Under the pieces are notes generated by a model. That model was not told the origin of the DNA, ran no database searches, and saw only the letters and a list, made by a program, of their open reading frames with translations. Position numbers and translations under genes: made by a program. Below, piece by piece: positions 1 through 9,031 of a stretch of DNA of 35,781 bases; position 1 is the stretch's first letter, and the number at the start of each line of letters is the position of its first letter. The DNA comes from Penium margaritaceum. Lineage: Eukaryota > Streptophyta > Zygnematophyceae > Desmidiales > Peniaceae. The stretch is from NCBI GenBank assembly GCA_023375785.1, contig SZWC01006925.1:95998-131778 (forward strand), in the 5' to 3' direction.

Positions 1-1
1 C

Positions 2-394
2 GCCCCTGCCCCAACCCCTGCCGCTCCTGCACCAGCCATCCCCGCCCCTACTCCATGTTGAGCCGCCCCTGCTCCATGTCCAGCCGCCCCTACCCCTGCT
101 CCAGCCACCCCTGCCTCAATCCCACTCGCCTCTACACCAGCCGGCCCTAAACCAGAAACAGCAGCTCCTACTGCGGCCTCACTAGCCTCCGTAGCAGCAG
201 CAGCCGCCCCTCCACCAACTACACCCACACCGGCAACCCCCCCCCTCTTGACGGGGTGCAAGAAGCAAGCCGACACCTGCTGCAATTACACTTGCACGCT
301 GAAAGCCAGGTTGCATGAGGTTAGGGGGCTCCGGAGCCATGAGCTTCGCAAGATATCCTTATTCGTAGGCTTCATGGTACTTGCCCCGCCATGA
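2..394 (+). CDS. Partial Ala/Pro-rich reading frame, C-terminal end
   Basis: Frame 2 enters from the left edge and runs to a TGA at 392-394, with one internal TGA at 59-61. The first 80 or so codons after that stop are almost all Ala, Pro and Thr, made from an imperfect GCC-CCT-rich repeat. The last 45 residues have normal composition and include a cysteine cluster (CKK...CCNYTC). The end overlaps the 3' end of the antisense gene at 359-1360. I do not recognise the protein. It could be the tail of a low-complexity protein or chance openness of GC-rich repeat DNA; the internal TGA favours decay or non-coding. Confidence 0.22.
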
Positions 395-1360
395 TTGTTC
401 CCACATGCCGTCACAATCGCCGACCTCGTCCAAGTCCTCGTTCAGGTCTGCTATCTTCACAATGTGTGGTTCAAGCTCGAGCAGAATCTCCCGGGGGATG
501 TTCTCCACGTCACGCGGAGCCCTAAGGACAAGCTTCTTTGACGCATTCTCGTCCTTGGGGTGCGGGTTGTCCCACAGCACAACCCTCTCCCGCACCCCCA
601 CAACACTACGAGCATTGCTCCCGGAGGCCATGACGTGCGGCCACACACAGTGGCATTCGTCAAGCCACTGTGAGTTCCTGTCCTTCCTCCCGCCCATCCC
701 TTGGCTGTCCCCATGACAAAACTCCTTCCAACATTCGGGGTCAAGCACACACGCCCCATCCTTCCACCCTAACGCGCTTAATTTCCTCACCTCGCACACC
801 TTCCAGAACCAACCCTTGAGGTTGTGCACTCGGTTGCAAACCTGCTATGGAGTGTAAACAAGGCTCGGCCCTTTTATAGCAGCTCGCGCGGTCTTCAACT
901 TGTCGTTGTACGTTACCGCAAGGTTCCCCCAAAAGTCAGCCTTCCAACATGCTTCTTTGCGCATTGAAAATGGCAACTCCGCAAGGATGTTGAAGAGGAC
1001 TTCAGTGTCCAGCCGCAAGGACCGGGCCCATTCTTGCGCTTGGTAGCCGAAGTCACCTTCCTCAACCTACTTCTGTTGCAACGCCAAGGGTCCTGCAACC
1101 TCTGTGTTAAGAGCTTGTAGCAACCTCCGTGCGTTAGAAACCGTGCGCCGTGGCTGGTTGACGCGACGTTTCCCCTTCAGGTGCGACTGTGGGGAGGGTG
1201 AGAGAGCCCCGCTACCGCTGGCCGTCGCTAGGCTGCCTCGGGATGAGCAAACCAATTGCGAACTGGACTCAAGAGGAAGGGCACCAGGGGCGGACGCGAC
1301 AACACGTGGGAAGGTGAAGGGCTTCCGCCCTCCACAAGCTGACGCCTCAGCGGTGGCCAT
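359..1360 (-). pseudogene. Uncharacterised protein gene, broken by two in-frame TAG codons
   Basis: One reverse-strand frame runs from an ATG at 1360 to a TAA at 359-361 (334 codons), interrupted only by TAG at 1067-1069 and TAG at 845-847. The N-terminal 60 residues are Ala/Ser/Pro-rich, followed by a basic KGKRR-type cluster that could be a nuclear signal. The remainder has balanced, protein-like composition: Trp-rich stretches (ACWKADFW; GWFWKV), a Cys/His/Trp patch (DECHCVWPH) and an acidic C-terminus (LNEDLDEVGD). The frame is coherent across both stops, so I read it as one gene rather than three ORFs. I recognise no family. An accessory protein of a transposon is a guess based only on its surroundings. 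A different reverse frame upstream (1806-1228) also looks partly protein-like and may be an earlier part lost by frameshift. Confidence 0.45.
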
Positions 1361-1370
1361 GGCGAGGCAC

Positions 1371-2020
1371 TAGGGTTAGGGTTACGGACGGTGAGGGATG
1401 CGGTCGTTGGGAGGGGAGGCGAGCAACGAGGCCTCCATCGCAGCATTGAGCGATCGTTGAGGCGTTCAAGAGGGTCTTCAACGACGGTCATGGGTGTGGC
1501 AGGCATGGGGATGGCTAGCCTCCTCACGTCGCTTACGTTAGAGGATTGCATGTCGGGGTGGGGCTTCTGCATGCCGGCCATGCTCGTTCTTTGCAAGCAA
1601 GCTAACGCATGCTCACCCAGTTCGTTGCATCCCCATTCGGGGTATGGCACATCGACAACCGACGGTCGTTGCGCATGAGCATGATGACATCGATGCCCAG
1701 TTTGAATGGGTCTGTTTAAAAGAAAACACTTCAAAAATGGCATTTTAAGTGTCGAAAATCGATGCTTCAACGACGCATCCCAACAATCCAGCCGCGGCAC
1801 TTCCAACTACCGAGCCCAATGACTCCCAGCCGCACCTTGGAAGGAATCGTTTTCCATCAGCTAACAAAGCGTATGATATTGATGTCCATGCGGAAATTTT
1901 TCCAGTTGGACCTCTTGCAGATTTGACACACTGAATCAGAATAAACATGGTATAGGATTTCCGACAGAAAACAAAAAACCCTTCATACGTCCAGATTGAA
2001 AAAAAAGGGTCCATTACTTT
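1371..2020. other. Intergenic stretch, no defensible gene
   Basis: GC-rich to about 1680, then increasingly AT-rich. A reverse frame over 1806-1228 has plausible composition but no motif I know. Two copies of TTAGGG-like sequence at about 1372-1385 are too few to be a telomeric tract. Nothing else stands out before the inverted repeat arm begins near 2020. Confidence 0.4.
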
Positions 2021-2021
2021 G

Positions 2022-2355
2022 TTAGTGACAAGTACAAAACGTAATTGTCTAAGGTGATTCGACTGGCAACTTATTAACAACACTGCTTTGTCAGAAAGCT
2101 TATTTGCGGTAAGTAACCCTAGTCTCCGCGAGGCCTCTACAATTTTTTTTCATCGACCAATTTGAAATCGACATTCCGGCCTCGAACTTACACATGAGAT
2201 TTTTCCTAGTCCGAACATGTTCTCCTGAAGACTTACATGTCAAAATTATGCGATAAAAACAATTTTTTCAGACACCATACCTCAATCCAGGTCTATCTAA
2301 TGAGGCATTTTGCCTCATTAGAAAAAACATCACGCATCAACTTAAGTGATGAATA
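2022..2355 (+). repeat. Left inverted arm of the 2.0-4.0 kb element
   Basis: This arm pairs with about 3663-4005. Near its inner end it also contains a short perfect hairpin, CTAATGAGGCA / TGCCTCATTAG with a 3-nt loop (about 2298-2322). The right arm keeps that hairpin only in part. Confidence 0.6.
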
Positions 2356-3662
2356 AAACATTCAACAAATTAAAACAAGAAAGATATTTTTAATTTAATT
2401 ACAAGTGAAGGAGAAGTTTCAATGAGTTTGTAGCATAAACAATAATTTATAAGAATAAAATCAAAATAAAATGGAATTCTTGTCATTGAATTTAAAATAG
2501 CCATGATATGCCACTAAAACAAAAAAAAATGGGCCTTCATAAAAGGCAAGAATTATGAACTAGTAAGGTAATGGACACAATTATATTTGTTTATGTTGTA
2601 AGAAGTAACACTTCTTTTTAAAATTTGTTTTCAACATGGAGGAAGTTCAAGGCTTTTCTTCATGTCGATGAAGACAAAAAAATAAATAATGCAAACATTC
2701 ATCTCAATGATAGAGCTCTTATGATGTTTAATAAAAAACAGTGCTATGTTTATGAATCCTGGATAAATGATGAAATTGAAACATTGAAGAAATTTTCTTG
2801 TATATTTCATTTCTTTGTGAAAACTTTCAACCCATGTGAAAACAATTATAAAGATTGTTTAAGATTTTAAACATCCGCAAACATGTAATTAGATTCCATT
2901 TCAGGGTTTTAAGACCCTAAAAAATGTTATTCATGGAAATTATATAATAGTAAAACATCTTCTTTTGAGAGGTTTTTAAATGTATTAGTTATATGAAAAC
3001 TTATAATCAATTAAAATCGAAATACTCTCACAATATGATGTTCGAAAACTATATTTGTTCCATGAAAAAGTTTAAATTTGGTCTTAACAACGTAATTTTA
3101 AATCCCACCACATTTTTGGGGATACTTAAATTCTGAAACCATCCTTTGAAAATTTCACACGGGTTGATTTTTTTGCAAAGGAATTAAATAAATATAAAAC
3201 TTTCTAGAATATTTAAATGACATCATTCATCCAGTATTAATAATCATAAGAATGGTATTTTTATGAAACATCACGAAAATGTTATTCTTCAGATGATTGT
3301 TTGTATAGTTTACTTTCATTTCTATATAAACATGAAAAAATCTTTGAACTGTGTCCATCTTGAAAACAAGTTTAGAAGAGAAATGTTACCCTTTACATCA
3401 TGAAAAGATAGAATTGTGCGAATTAATTTACCATTAAATTGTTTTTTAGGTGAAAGAAAGCTCAAAAAAATTTATTTTAATTGAATTTGAAGTTTATGTA
3501 TATTCCAATGATTTGCATCCGTAGAAAAAGAGTGAAATAATTCATTGTGCTTTGATATGATTCTTTACACATTATCATTGAAGCTACAAAATTATTGAAA
3601 CTTCCCCTAGACCTATAATGAAATGATTTTTTGTTGTTTATATTTGTTTATTGTTTTACTTC
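2356..3662. other. AT-rich interior of the inverted-repeat element
   Basis: This is low-GC sequence with many A/T runs. The only ORF of note is 2625-2870 (+, 81 codons, Lys/Asn/Phe-rich), whose composition simply follows the base composition. I see no transposase motif. Confidence 0.45.
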
Positions 3663-4005
3663 TCACTTAAGTTGATGCGTGATTCGTTTTTTTCTAATGA
3701 GGCAAAATTTCCTATTAGATAGACCTAGATTGAGGTATGGTGTTTGTGAAAAAAGTTTTCTTCGCATGATTTTGACAAATGATTATTTAGCAGAACATGT
3801 TCGAACTAGGAATTTTTTTTGTGTAAGTTCGAGGCCAAAACGTTGATTTCAAATTGGTCAGTGAAAAAAATTGGAGCGGCGTGGAGAGACTGGGGCTACT
3901 TACCGCAAATACGTTTAATGACGAACCAGTATTGTTAATAAGTTGCAAGTCGAATCACCCAAGACAATAAAGTTCCGCACTCGTCACTAACGAAGTAATT
4001 CTCCC
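3663..4005 (-). repeat. Right inverted arm of the 2.0-4.0 kb element
   Basis: This is the reverse complement of the arm at about 2022-2355, matched block by block over roughly 340 bases with scattered mismatches and small indels. Confidence 0.6.
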
Positions 4006-4059
4006 AAAAAGTAAAAAGTCCATTCATCCTCCGGTTTAGGCGAGGTACCAACGTCGGGG

Positions 4060-4285
4060 TACTGCTAGTGATTCTAGGGTTCCTTTCCATCCCGCTCGAT
4101 TCAAAAATTTGTTATGATTCTGGATCTATTCCCTACTTACAAGGTCACGGGTTCGAATCAACGGTAAATTCGACCTGAGCCCTGGTTTTCCGCGGGGTTT
4201 GTACTTCACACGAATAACGATTGACGTCCGGATTTTGCGAGAAGTAGTCGCATGCCAAACACAACCTTACTGTGCTATGCAAGAC
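4060..4285 (+). other. tRNA-like B-box sequence, possible SINE remnant
   Basis: GGTTCGAATC at 4150-4159, preceded by AAGGTCACG, fits the RNA polymerase III B-box (GGTTCGANNCC) found in tRNA T-arms and tRNA-derived SINEs. I cannot see a convincing A-box 30-60 bases upstream or a cloverleaf, so this is not called as a tRNA. The stretch lies between the inverted-repeat element and the target duplication of the non-LTR element. Confidence 0.2.
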
Positions 4286-4297
4286 CCATTCCGCAAG
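4286..4297 (+). repeat. Target-site duplication of the LINE, 3' side
   Basis: CCATTCCGCAAG, identical to 7554-7565. It directly abuts the (ATAG)n tail of the element. Confidence 0.85.
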
Positions 4298-4675
4298 ATA
4301 GATAGATAGATAGATAGATTATTATGTTTATCGTCGTTACCCCTCCACGGGGAATGGACGGTGGCACAGAGCCACATGTGACAGTGAGAGTCAGGGGGGA
4401 CATCCACACACGACAACCATGAAGAGGGGCATGCATGTGCCCACTATCAAGTGTAAAGAAGCACACAAGGGTCAAAGTAGATGAAGATGAAGACCTAGCG
4501 AGATTCTGAGGGGGGGAGGGACAGTACACACGAGGGAAATAAGAGCGACATGCCAATGGTGGCCAAAGAGGCCTAGTAACGGCATATCAGAAATGCCGAG
4601 CTCAGCTGCGTGGCGGCCAGAAGGCTGCTACATGCTGCGAGCTCGCTCCATGCGAAACCACCATATTAGCGGCTG

Positions 4676-5725
4676 TCATCCTGGGCTGCAGATGCTGAGG
4701 ATGTGGCGTTGGCGCGGGGGAGGGGGAGCACGGGGTCGATGCGGGTAGCCTAGTGTCTGCTGTAGGTTGGGGCTACTGTGGTAGCTGTAGTAAACCTGGA
4801 GCATACCTGCCACACAAGACGCCAAGCAGGCTTGGTCCTCGAAAGAGAGGAAGTCCTTTAGCGAGAAGCACCGCAGATCAGTAGGAAAGAGACAGGGAAA
4901 CCGGCCCCGCACCTCATAAAACACTGGACAGTCCCGCACAAAGTGCAACGCTGGATGAGGAAACTGGGTGGCCAGACAAGCAGAGCAGCGGCGCGATGCT
5001 AGAGGGAGGTAGAGCTCATAGGGGAGGCTGGATGTACGAAGCTGCCAGAGGGCACGCGCGTGGAAGGAGGGTATGGGAAGAGAAAGGTAGGGAGGTAGGC
5101 CAAGGGAGCCAGGCGCCACAGTCTGGTAAAATAGGAGAGCCTTGGGGATATCAGTGGTGCGGGTAGTGCTGGCGATTGGTTGCACGGGGGGGTTGGCGGT
5201 GGGCAGTGTGGAAGCTGGGCTCTCAGTGCCTGGAGGGTCAGGGGTTGCAGGTGGGGGATGGGGGTAGGAAGGGTGAGGGGAGTGGGAGTGAGGGGAGGAT
5301 CCAGACAGACCAGGGGAGAGGAGGATCGAGCGTAGTTTGGAGCGGGTGAAGACGCGGGACAGTTCAGACCAAGAGTCTCAGGCGGGTGAGGCGCACAGGG
5401 CATGGGCAGCACGTAGCAGTGTGGTATGCCATGGTGATCGATTCTCTACATGCCAGCAGTAGGCAACATTGGCAAGACGCTCCACCGCTAGCGCTTCTAA
5501 ATACGCCGCGTATCTAGGGCCATAGACAAAGGGCAAGAACTGGAATGGGAGGGTGTTCGACTCAAGATGTATCAGATGGCGTGGTGTCGATCTTGCGATT
5601 GTCGTGGCCGAGACACACCATAGGATTCCATCGAGATGTAGTTTGTGGGTGTCCTGTAGGCCACGATGGGGGTCACATGTGAAAAGGAGCGGCGTACTAG
5701 CGCGAGGGTGGGTGGGCCCCATATC
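4676..5725 (-). pseudogene. LINE ORF2, C-terminal region with CCHC-like zinc knuckle
   Basis: After the frame shift near 5700, the C-terminal half continues (WCVSATTIARST...ERLANVAYCW) and is broken by a TGA at 5378-5380. It resumes in the same frame to a stop at about 4676. Near the end, RRCSACLATQ...HFVRDCP gives Cys-x2-Cys, then His-x4-Cys, the zinc-knuckle pattern common at LINE ORF2 C-termini. A 3' untranslated stretch (4675 to about 4320) then leads to the (ATAG)n tail. Confidence 0.7.
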
Positions 5726-6932
5726 GCAATGCCATATATTAGGCGGGAGAGACAGAGGACACAGACAAGAGTGAGGCGGAGGGACATAGTGTGTATAGAG
5801 GATGAAGTGCATTTTCGTCGGACGGCCCCAAGCACCTGTTGTGCCTTGGAAATTAGTGGCTTTGTGTCAATTATGTGCCTAGAGATAGCAGAGAAGCGTA
5901 GGCCAAGGTAGGTGTATTGGTTAGAGAGGGGAAGGGGGGATGCTGAGGGTAATGTAGGAAGGCAAATGCTTGGACGTGACAGGTTGCGGGATGGACGGAA
6001 GACTAGGACAGCGCATTTACTTGGCTGGATTGTATGGCCAAGGGCACTGAGCGAGTAGAATACCTCGTTCACTGCAAGTTGAAGGCCATCGACAAACTCA
6101 AAGAGGAGGACAATATCGTCGGCCTGTAGGAGGAGGGGAATGGGTGTGCCAAGAAGGGTGGGAGCATCTGTGTCGATACGAGAGATGGCACGTGCTAAGG
6201 GGTCAATGTGGTAGTTGAAGAGTATAGGACTGCATGGGTCACCGTGCAGAAGGCCGTGGCGAACAGGAAAGGGATCGGAGTGGCCAGCAGGGGTGTGGAC
6301 GCGGGCGCTGGCTGATGAGTAAAGTTTTTCCACAGCATGGACTTCATTGGTGGTGAGACAAAGAGCGGCAAGTTGGGCGAAAAGGAGGTCATGGCTGGCG
6401 GAGTCATAGGCCTTGCGAAGGTCTAGGAAAGCAGCGTAGAGGGGGCGCTTTGTACGGCGGGCTGAGAGAACAAGGGTGTACAGAGTGAAGGCATGGTCTA
6501 GAGAGTTGTGTTTAGGGAGGAAAGCGTTTTGGGCAGGATGAAGACATTGGGTAGGGGGTGCGCGTGACAACAGCAGTGAGAGGAGGTAGGTGGAGTAGAG
6601 TTTGGTGAAGGTTGGTTGCACAGTAAGAAGGCGATAATTGTCGGGATCCGAGCGGTCCCCACGATTATGGATGGGGTGGATCAGTCCTTCCGTGCAGTGA
6701 GGTGGAAGGGAGTCAGTGGAGAGGTATAGCTTCAGAAGCGTACAGAGGAGGGGGACAAGCTCGCGTGGGAGGAGGTGCTCAAGCCTTAGGCCATGGGTGT
6801 CTTGGGCTCTACACCTACGCATTCGATCCAGTGTCTCTTCTACGGTTTGACTCACGACTGGTCGTTGGGTGAAGTCAGCGGCAGGTAGCGATGGCTGTGG
6901 ATAGGGAGGAGGTTCAGTTGCAGGCTGGAGGG
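5690..6932 (-). pseudogene. LINE ORF2, reverse transcriptase domain
   Basis: This is an open reverse frame of several hundred codons; the surrounding ORF spans 7365-5572, but only about 6930-5700 is the true frame. RT motifs appear in order: DPDNYRLLTV (finger), HPAQNAFLPKHNSLDHAF, FLDLRKAYDS (motif A with the catalytic Asp), HGLLHGDPCSPILFNYHID (motif B), QADDIVLLF (motif C, catalytic Asp pair, Gln in place of the usual Tyr), then YTYLGLRFS. The catalytic residues are intact. The frame is entered from the linker through a shift at the N at 6933, which may be only a sequencing fault. It is left near 5700 by a second shift. The family within LINEs (L1-like or another APE clade) cannot be settled by eye. 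Confidence 0.85.
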
Positions 6933-6933
6933 N

Positions 6934-7553
6934 CAAACAGTGCTGTAGCGTAGGAGGTCCATTGTGCGGGTGGGATAGAGGCTGGTGGTGAGCGCGCGGT
7001 AGAGAAGGAGCGCCAAAATGCTCGTGGGTTACTGGTAAAGAGGTGGACTTTACGGGTTGAGGAGCCTGCATGATACTGAACTTTGGCAGCTTTGCAAGTC
7101 CGGCGATAGGCGAGCATGAGGCGAGCAGTGTGGGGGGAGTGTGGGGACCAGCGGCAAGCGGATTTGTATGCACGATGTGCAGCATGACAGAGAGGCGACC
7201 ACCACGGGGCGTGCGAGCGGCGGAGCGGTCGAGGCGATGGCACAGGGCATGCGACGGTAGATGCAGCTTGGAGTGCTTGAATGAGACATGCTGAGAATTG
7301 TGGTAGTTCAGGCATCGTTGACGTTGTTTGGAGGAGGGTTTGGACTGGAGGCATGGAGAGGGCAAAAGGGTAACGTTTTAAGAATTTCTTCCAAGAGAAA
7401 GGTGTAGGTGGGCAAGTGTAGGGAATGGTGAGAGGGGTGACGAGGGAGAAAGCGCAGTGGTCTGAATCTGCAGTGTGTTCTAACATTGTGAGGGAGCAAG
7501 GACAAAGTGAGTAGGACAATAGTGCATAGTCAATCACGCTGTCGTTTAGGTGT
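6934..7553 (-). pseudogene. LINE ORF2, end of APE endonuclease and linker
   Basis: The reverse frame enters at the truncation point with a segment resembling the last endonuclease motifs: SVIDYALLS, then SDH about 30 residues on, where SDH is the conserved C-terminal catalytic motif of APE-type endonucleases. A linker follows, ending in a LINE-typical FWR..F..AR.PP..IP...W..Y pattern just before the reverse transcriptase. The frame then shifts at the single N at 6933. The first part of the endonuclease is absent. Confidence 0.7.
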
Positions 7554-7565
7554 CCATTCCGCAAG
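7554..7565 (+). repeat. Target-site duplication of the LINE, 5' side
   Basis: CCATTCCGCAAG, identical to 4286-4297. It marks the truncated 5' end of the minus-strand element. Confidence 0.85.
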
Positions 7566-7915
7566 CTCGCTACACCCATCACCAATTCTGTCGAAACCGC
7601 CTCCCGACAGCATCACTAAGTGACCGAACTGACGCATAAGAGCTTGATTGTTTGTAACTGCATCCCAAAACGAGCACCCCCGAGCATAGCAAGTCCCAAA
7701 CTGAGCAATTCTAAAGAAACATCCTCACAGCCTCTGTGCGATGGATGTTTTCCCATGCCAACATCATCATGCCTATTTCGAGCGCGTCATTTGTGTTCAT
7801 ACAACGGTCCACACAATAGTGATTGGTATTGTGTTCGACCTCCTCTGTAGAATCTCTTATAGGGCCACTCAAGCACCATGGCACACCAGTGCCCTCAATG
7901 AACCTAATTGAGTGA
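7566..7915. other. Spacer between the LINE and the PIF/Harbinger-like gene
   Basis: Short ORFs on both strands are seen here with no motif I recognise. It may hold a decayed 5' part of the transposase gene, but the frame upstream of 7916 is closed by several stops. Confidence 0.3.
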
Positions 7916-8902
7916 ATGAACTGGAATACGAACGTCCAAACCATTTTGGCAACATGTCACGGATATTGTAGTCAACGTGGTGTGCGATTCAGCAAAGCGC
8001 ATGCACGCGTCATTGTGAGAGGAACTCTCCTCAACGTCAAGAAGAATATGCTTCTATGGGCCCAATGTGTTTGCTTTTCCCTACCCACACGGATACTCAT
8101 GAAAAGATTCTAGCGCGACCATGGTACAATTTACTTGGTTCTCCGCGAAGTTAACACGACGCTCATATCAATTGCGCTTGACGTCATCCGCCAACAAAAT
8201 GGGACCAAACGCACCCTCGCCTGGTGGGAGGGTAGAAGAGACTATTTGCCATGGTTTTCAGATTGTGTGGATGCCATCCATGGCACCCACATGCGGGTCA
8301 TGATCTGTGATGCTCGACGTCGAGTTGCATACCTTGACAGATCTTGACCTTTGACCCAAACAGTGCTTGCATCATGCAATCAAAGCCTTTGGTTTACGTA
8401 TGTTTGCGTTTGGTGGGAGGGGAGTGGCAACGATGCCTGAGTATTCATGGATGCAATGCGCCATGGACTTTTCTTGGCACGGGGAAGATATCTTCTCGCG
8501 GATGTTGCATCTCAGGAAGGCTATGGTTTGTTAACTCCGTATCGTTACGTGCGATATCATGTGAATGAGTTTACTTTTGCATCTTTTGCGGGTGAAGGTC
8601 ACCCGCAAAAGATGCAAGAACTCTTCAACAGAAGACAAGCGATGGTAAGGAGCATGATTGAAAGAGCTTTTGGCGTTCTAAAGGCCCTATTTGCTATCTT
8701 ATGTGGTGTCTTGCCTTATGTGCTTCAATTTATTTGCCAACTCATATTGTCATGTTTTTTCATGCACAATTTGATTCAAAGTAGGAAGTCTATGGTTGAA
8801 GCTGGCATGAAAATGGAAAATGAGGAGCAAGATGTGGCAATTCCTGTAAGTAGCCTCCCACAAAGCCACATATTTGGTGACCAAGAAATGAGAGGATTTT
8901 GA
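7916..8902 (+). pseudogene. PIF/Harbinger (DDE_4-type) transposase, decayed
   Basis: One + frame runs from 7916 to a TGA at 8900-8902, broken by TAG at 8111, TGA at 8345 and TGA at 8432. Family hallmarks appear in order: RDYLPWFSDCVDAIHGTHM (usual form PWF..CVGAIDGTH), WWEGSGNDA (GWEGSAHDSR), a YLLADVAS segment with the second catalytic Asp, LLTPYRYVRYHVNEF, QELFNRRQ, IERAFGVLKALFAIL with the catalytic Glu, and HNLI. The first catalytic Asp is His here (codon 8279-8281), so even a read-through product would be dead. An 18-bp perfect hairpin sits in the coding sequence at 8577-8617. I could not find terminal inverted repeats or the 3-bp target duplication typical of this superfamily. Confidence 0.85.
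8577..8617 (+). repeat. Perfect 18-bp inverted repeat inside the transposase
   Basis: TTGCATCTTTTGCGGGTG at 8577-8594 is followed by the 5-nt loop AAGGT, then the exact reverse complement at 8600-8617. It encodes residues between the PYR..RYH and ELFN motifs, where the family has a variable loop. Confidence 0.8.
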
Positions 8903-9031
8903 CAGCGCATTGCGACAGATATGTGGGCAGATTTTGTGGATAGCTTGGACAATGATGAAAGATAAGAAGTTAGACCGTTGAGCTTACATATAGATCATGT
9001 GCCAAAAAATAATACAGAACGGATGATTGAA

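Larger units (their letters stand above)
2020..4005. mobile_element. DNA element with long terminal inverted repeats (MULE- or foldback-like), AT-rich interior
   Basis: The left arm (about 2020-2355) and the reverse complement of the right arm (about 3663-4005) share long blocks in the same order. Examples are GTTAGTGAC, GGTGATTCGACT, CAACTTATTAACAA, TATTTGCGGTAAGTA, GACCAATTTGAAATC, CCTCGAACTTACACA, CGAACATGTTCT, ACACCATACCTCAATC, AGGTCTATCTAAT and CACGCATCAACTTAAGTGA. Many substitutions and small indels separate them, so the element is old. The 1.3-kb interior is strongly AT-rich. It holds one 81-codon ORF (2625-2870) with no recognisable domain, so the element is non-autonomous as it stands. 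Long arms suit the Mutator-like or foldback groups, but I could not fix the outer ends or a target duplication. Confidence 0.62.
4298..7553 (-). mobile_element. 5'-truncated non-LTR retrotransposon (LINE) with 12-bp target duplication
   Basis: The element reads on the minus strand from 7553 to 4298. At its 3' end it finishes in a tetranucleotide tail, seen on + as (ATAG)n at 4298-4319. A perfect 12-bp direct repeat, CCATTCCGCAAG, lies at 4286-4297 and 7554-7565, exactly at the two ends; this is a target-site duplication. The 5' end falls inside the endonuclease domain, so this copy was truncated on insertion, as is usual for LINEs. Endonuclease end, reverse transcriptase and a C-terminal zinc knuckle are in the order expected for APE-type LINEs. 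Two frame changes and one TGA make it non-functional. Confidence 0.85.

Noticed and set aside
1371..1386. TAGGGTTAGGGTTA as a telomere-like tract
   Set aside because: Only two units, and the plant repeat is TTTAGGG. Too short for a telomeric or interstitial telomeric array.
4150..4159. A tRNA gene
   Set aside because: Only the B-box/T-arm sequence is present; no acceptor stem, D-arm or A-box could be paired.
4275..5774. Many + strand and other-frame ORFs over the LINE
   Set aside because: They overlap the reverse transcriptase region in shifted frames and carry no motif.
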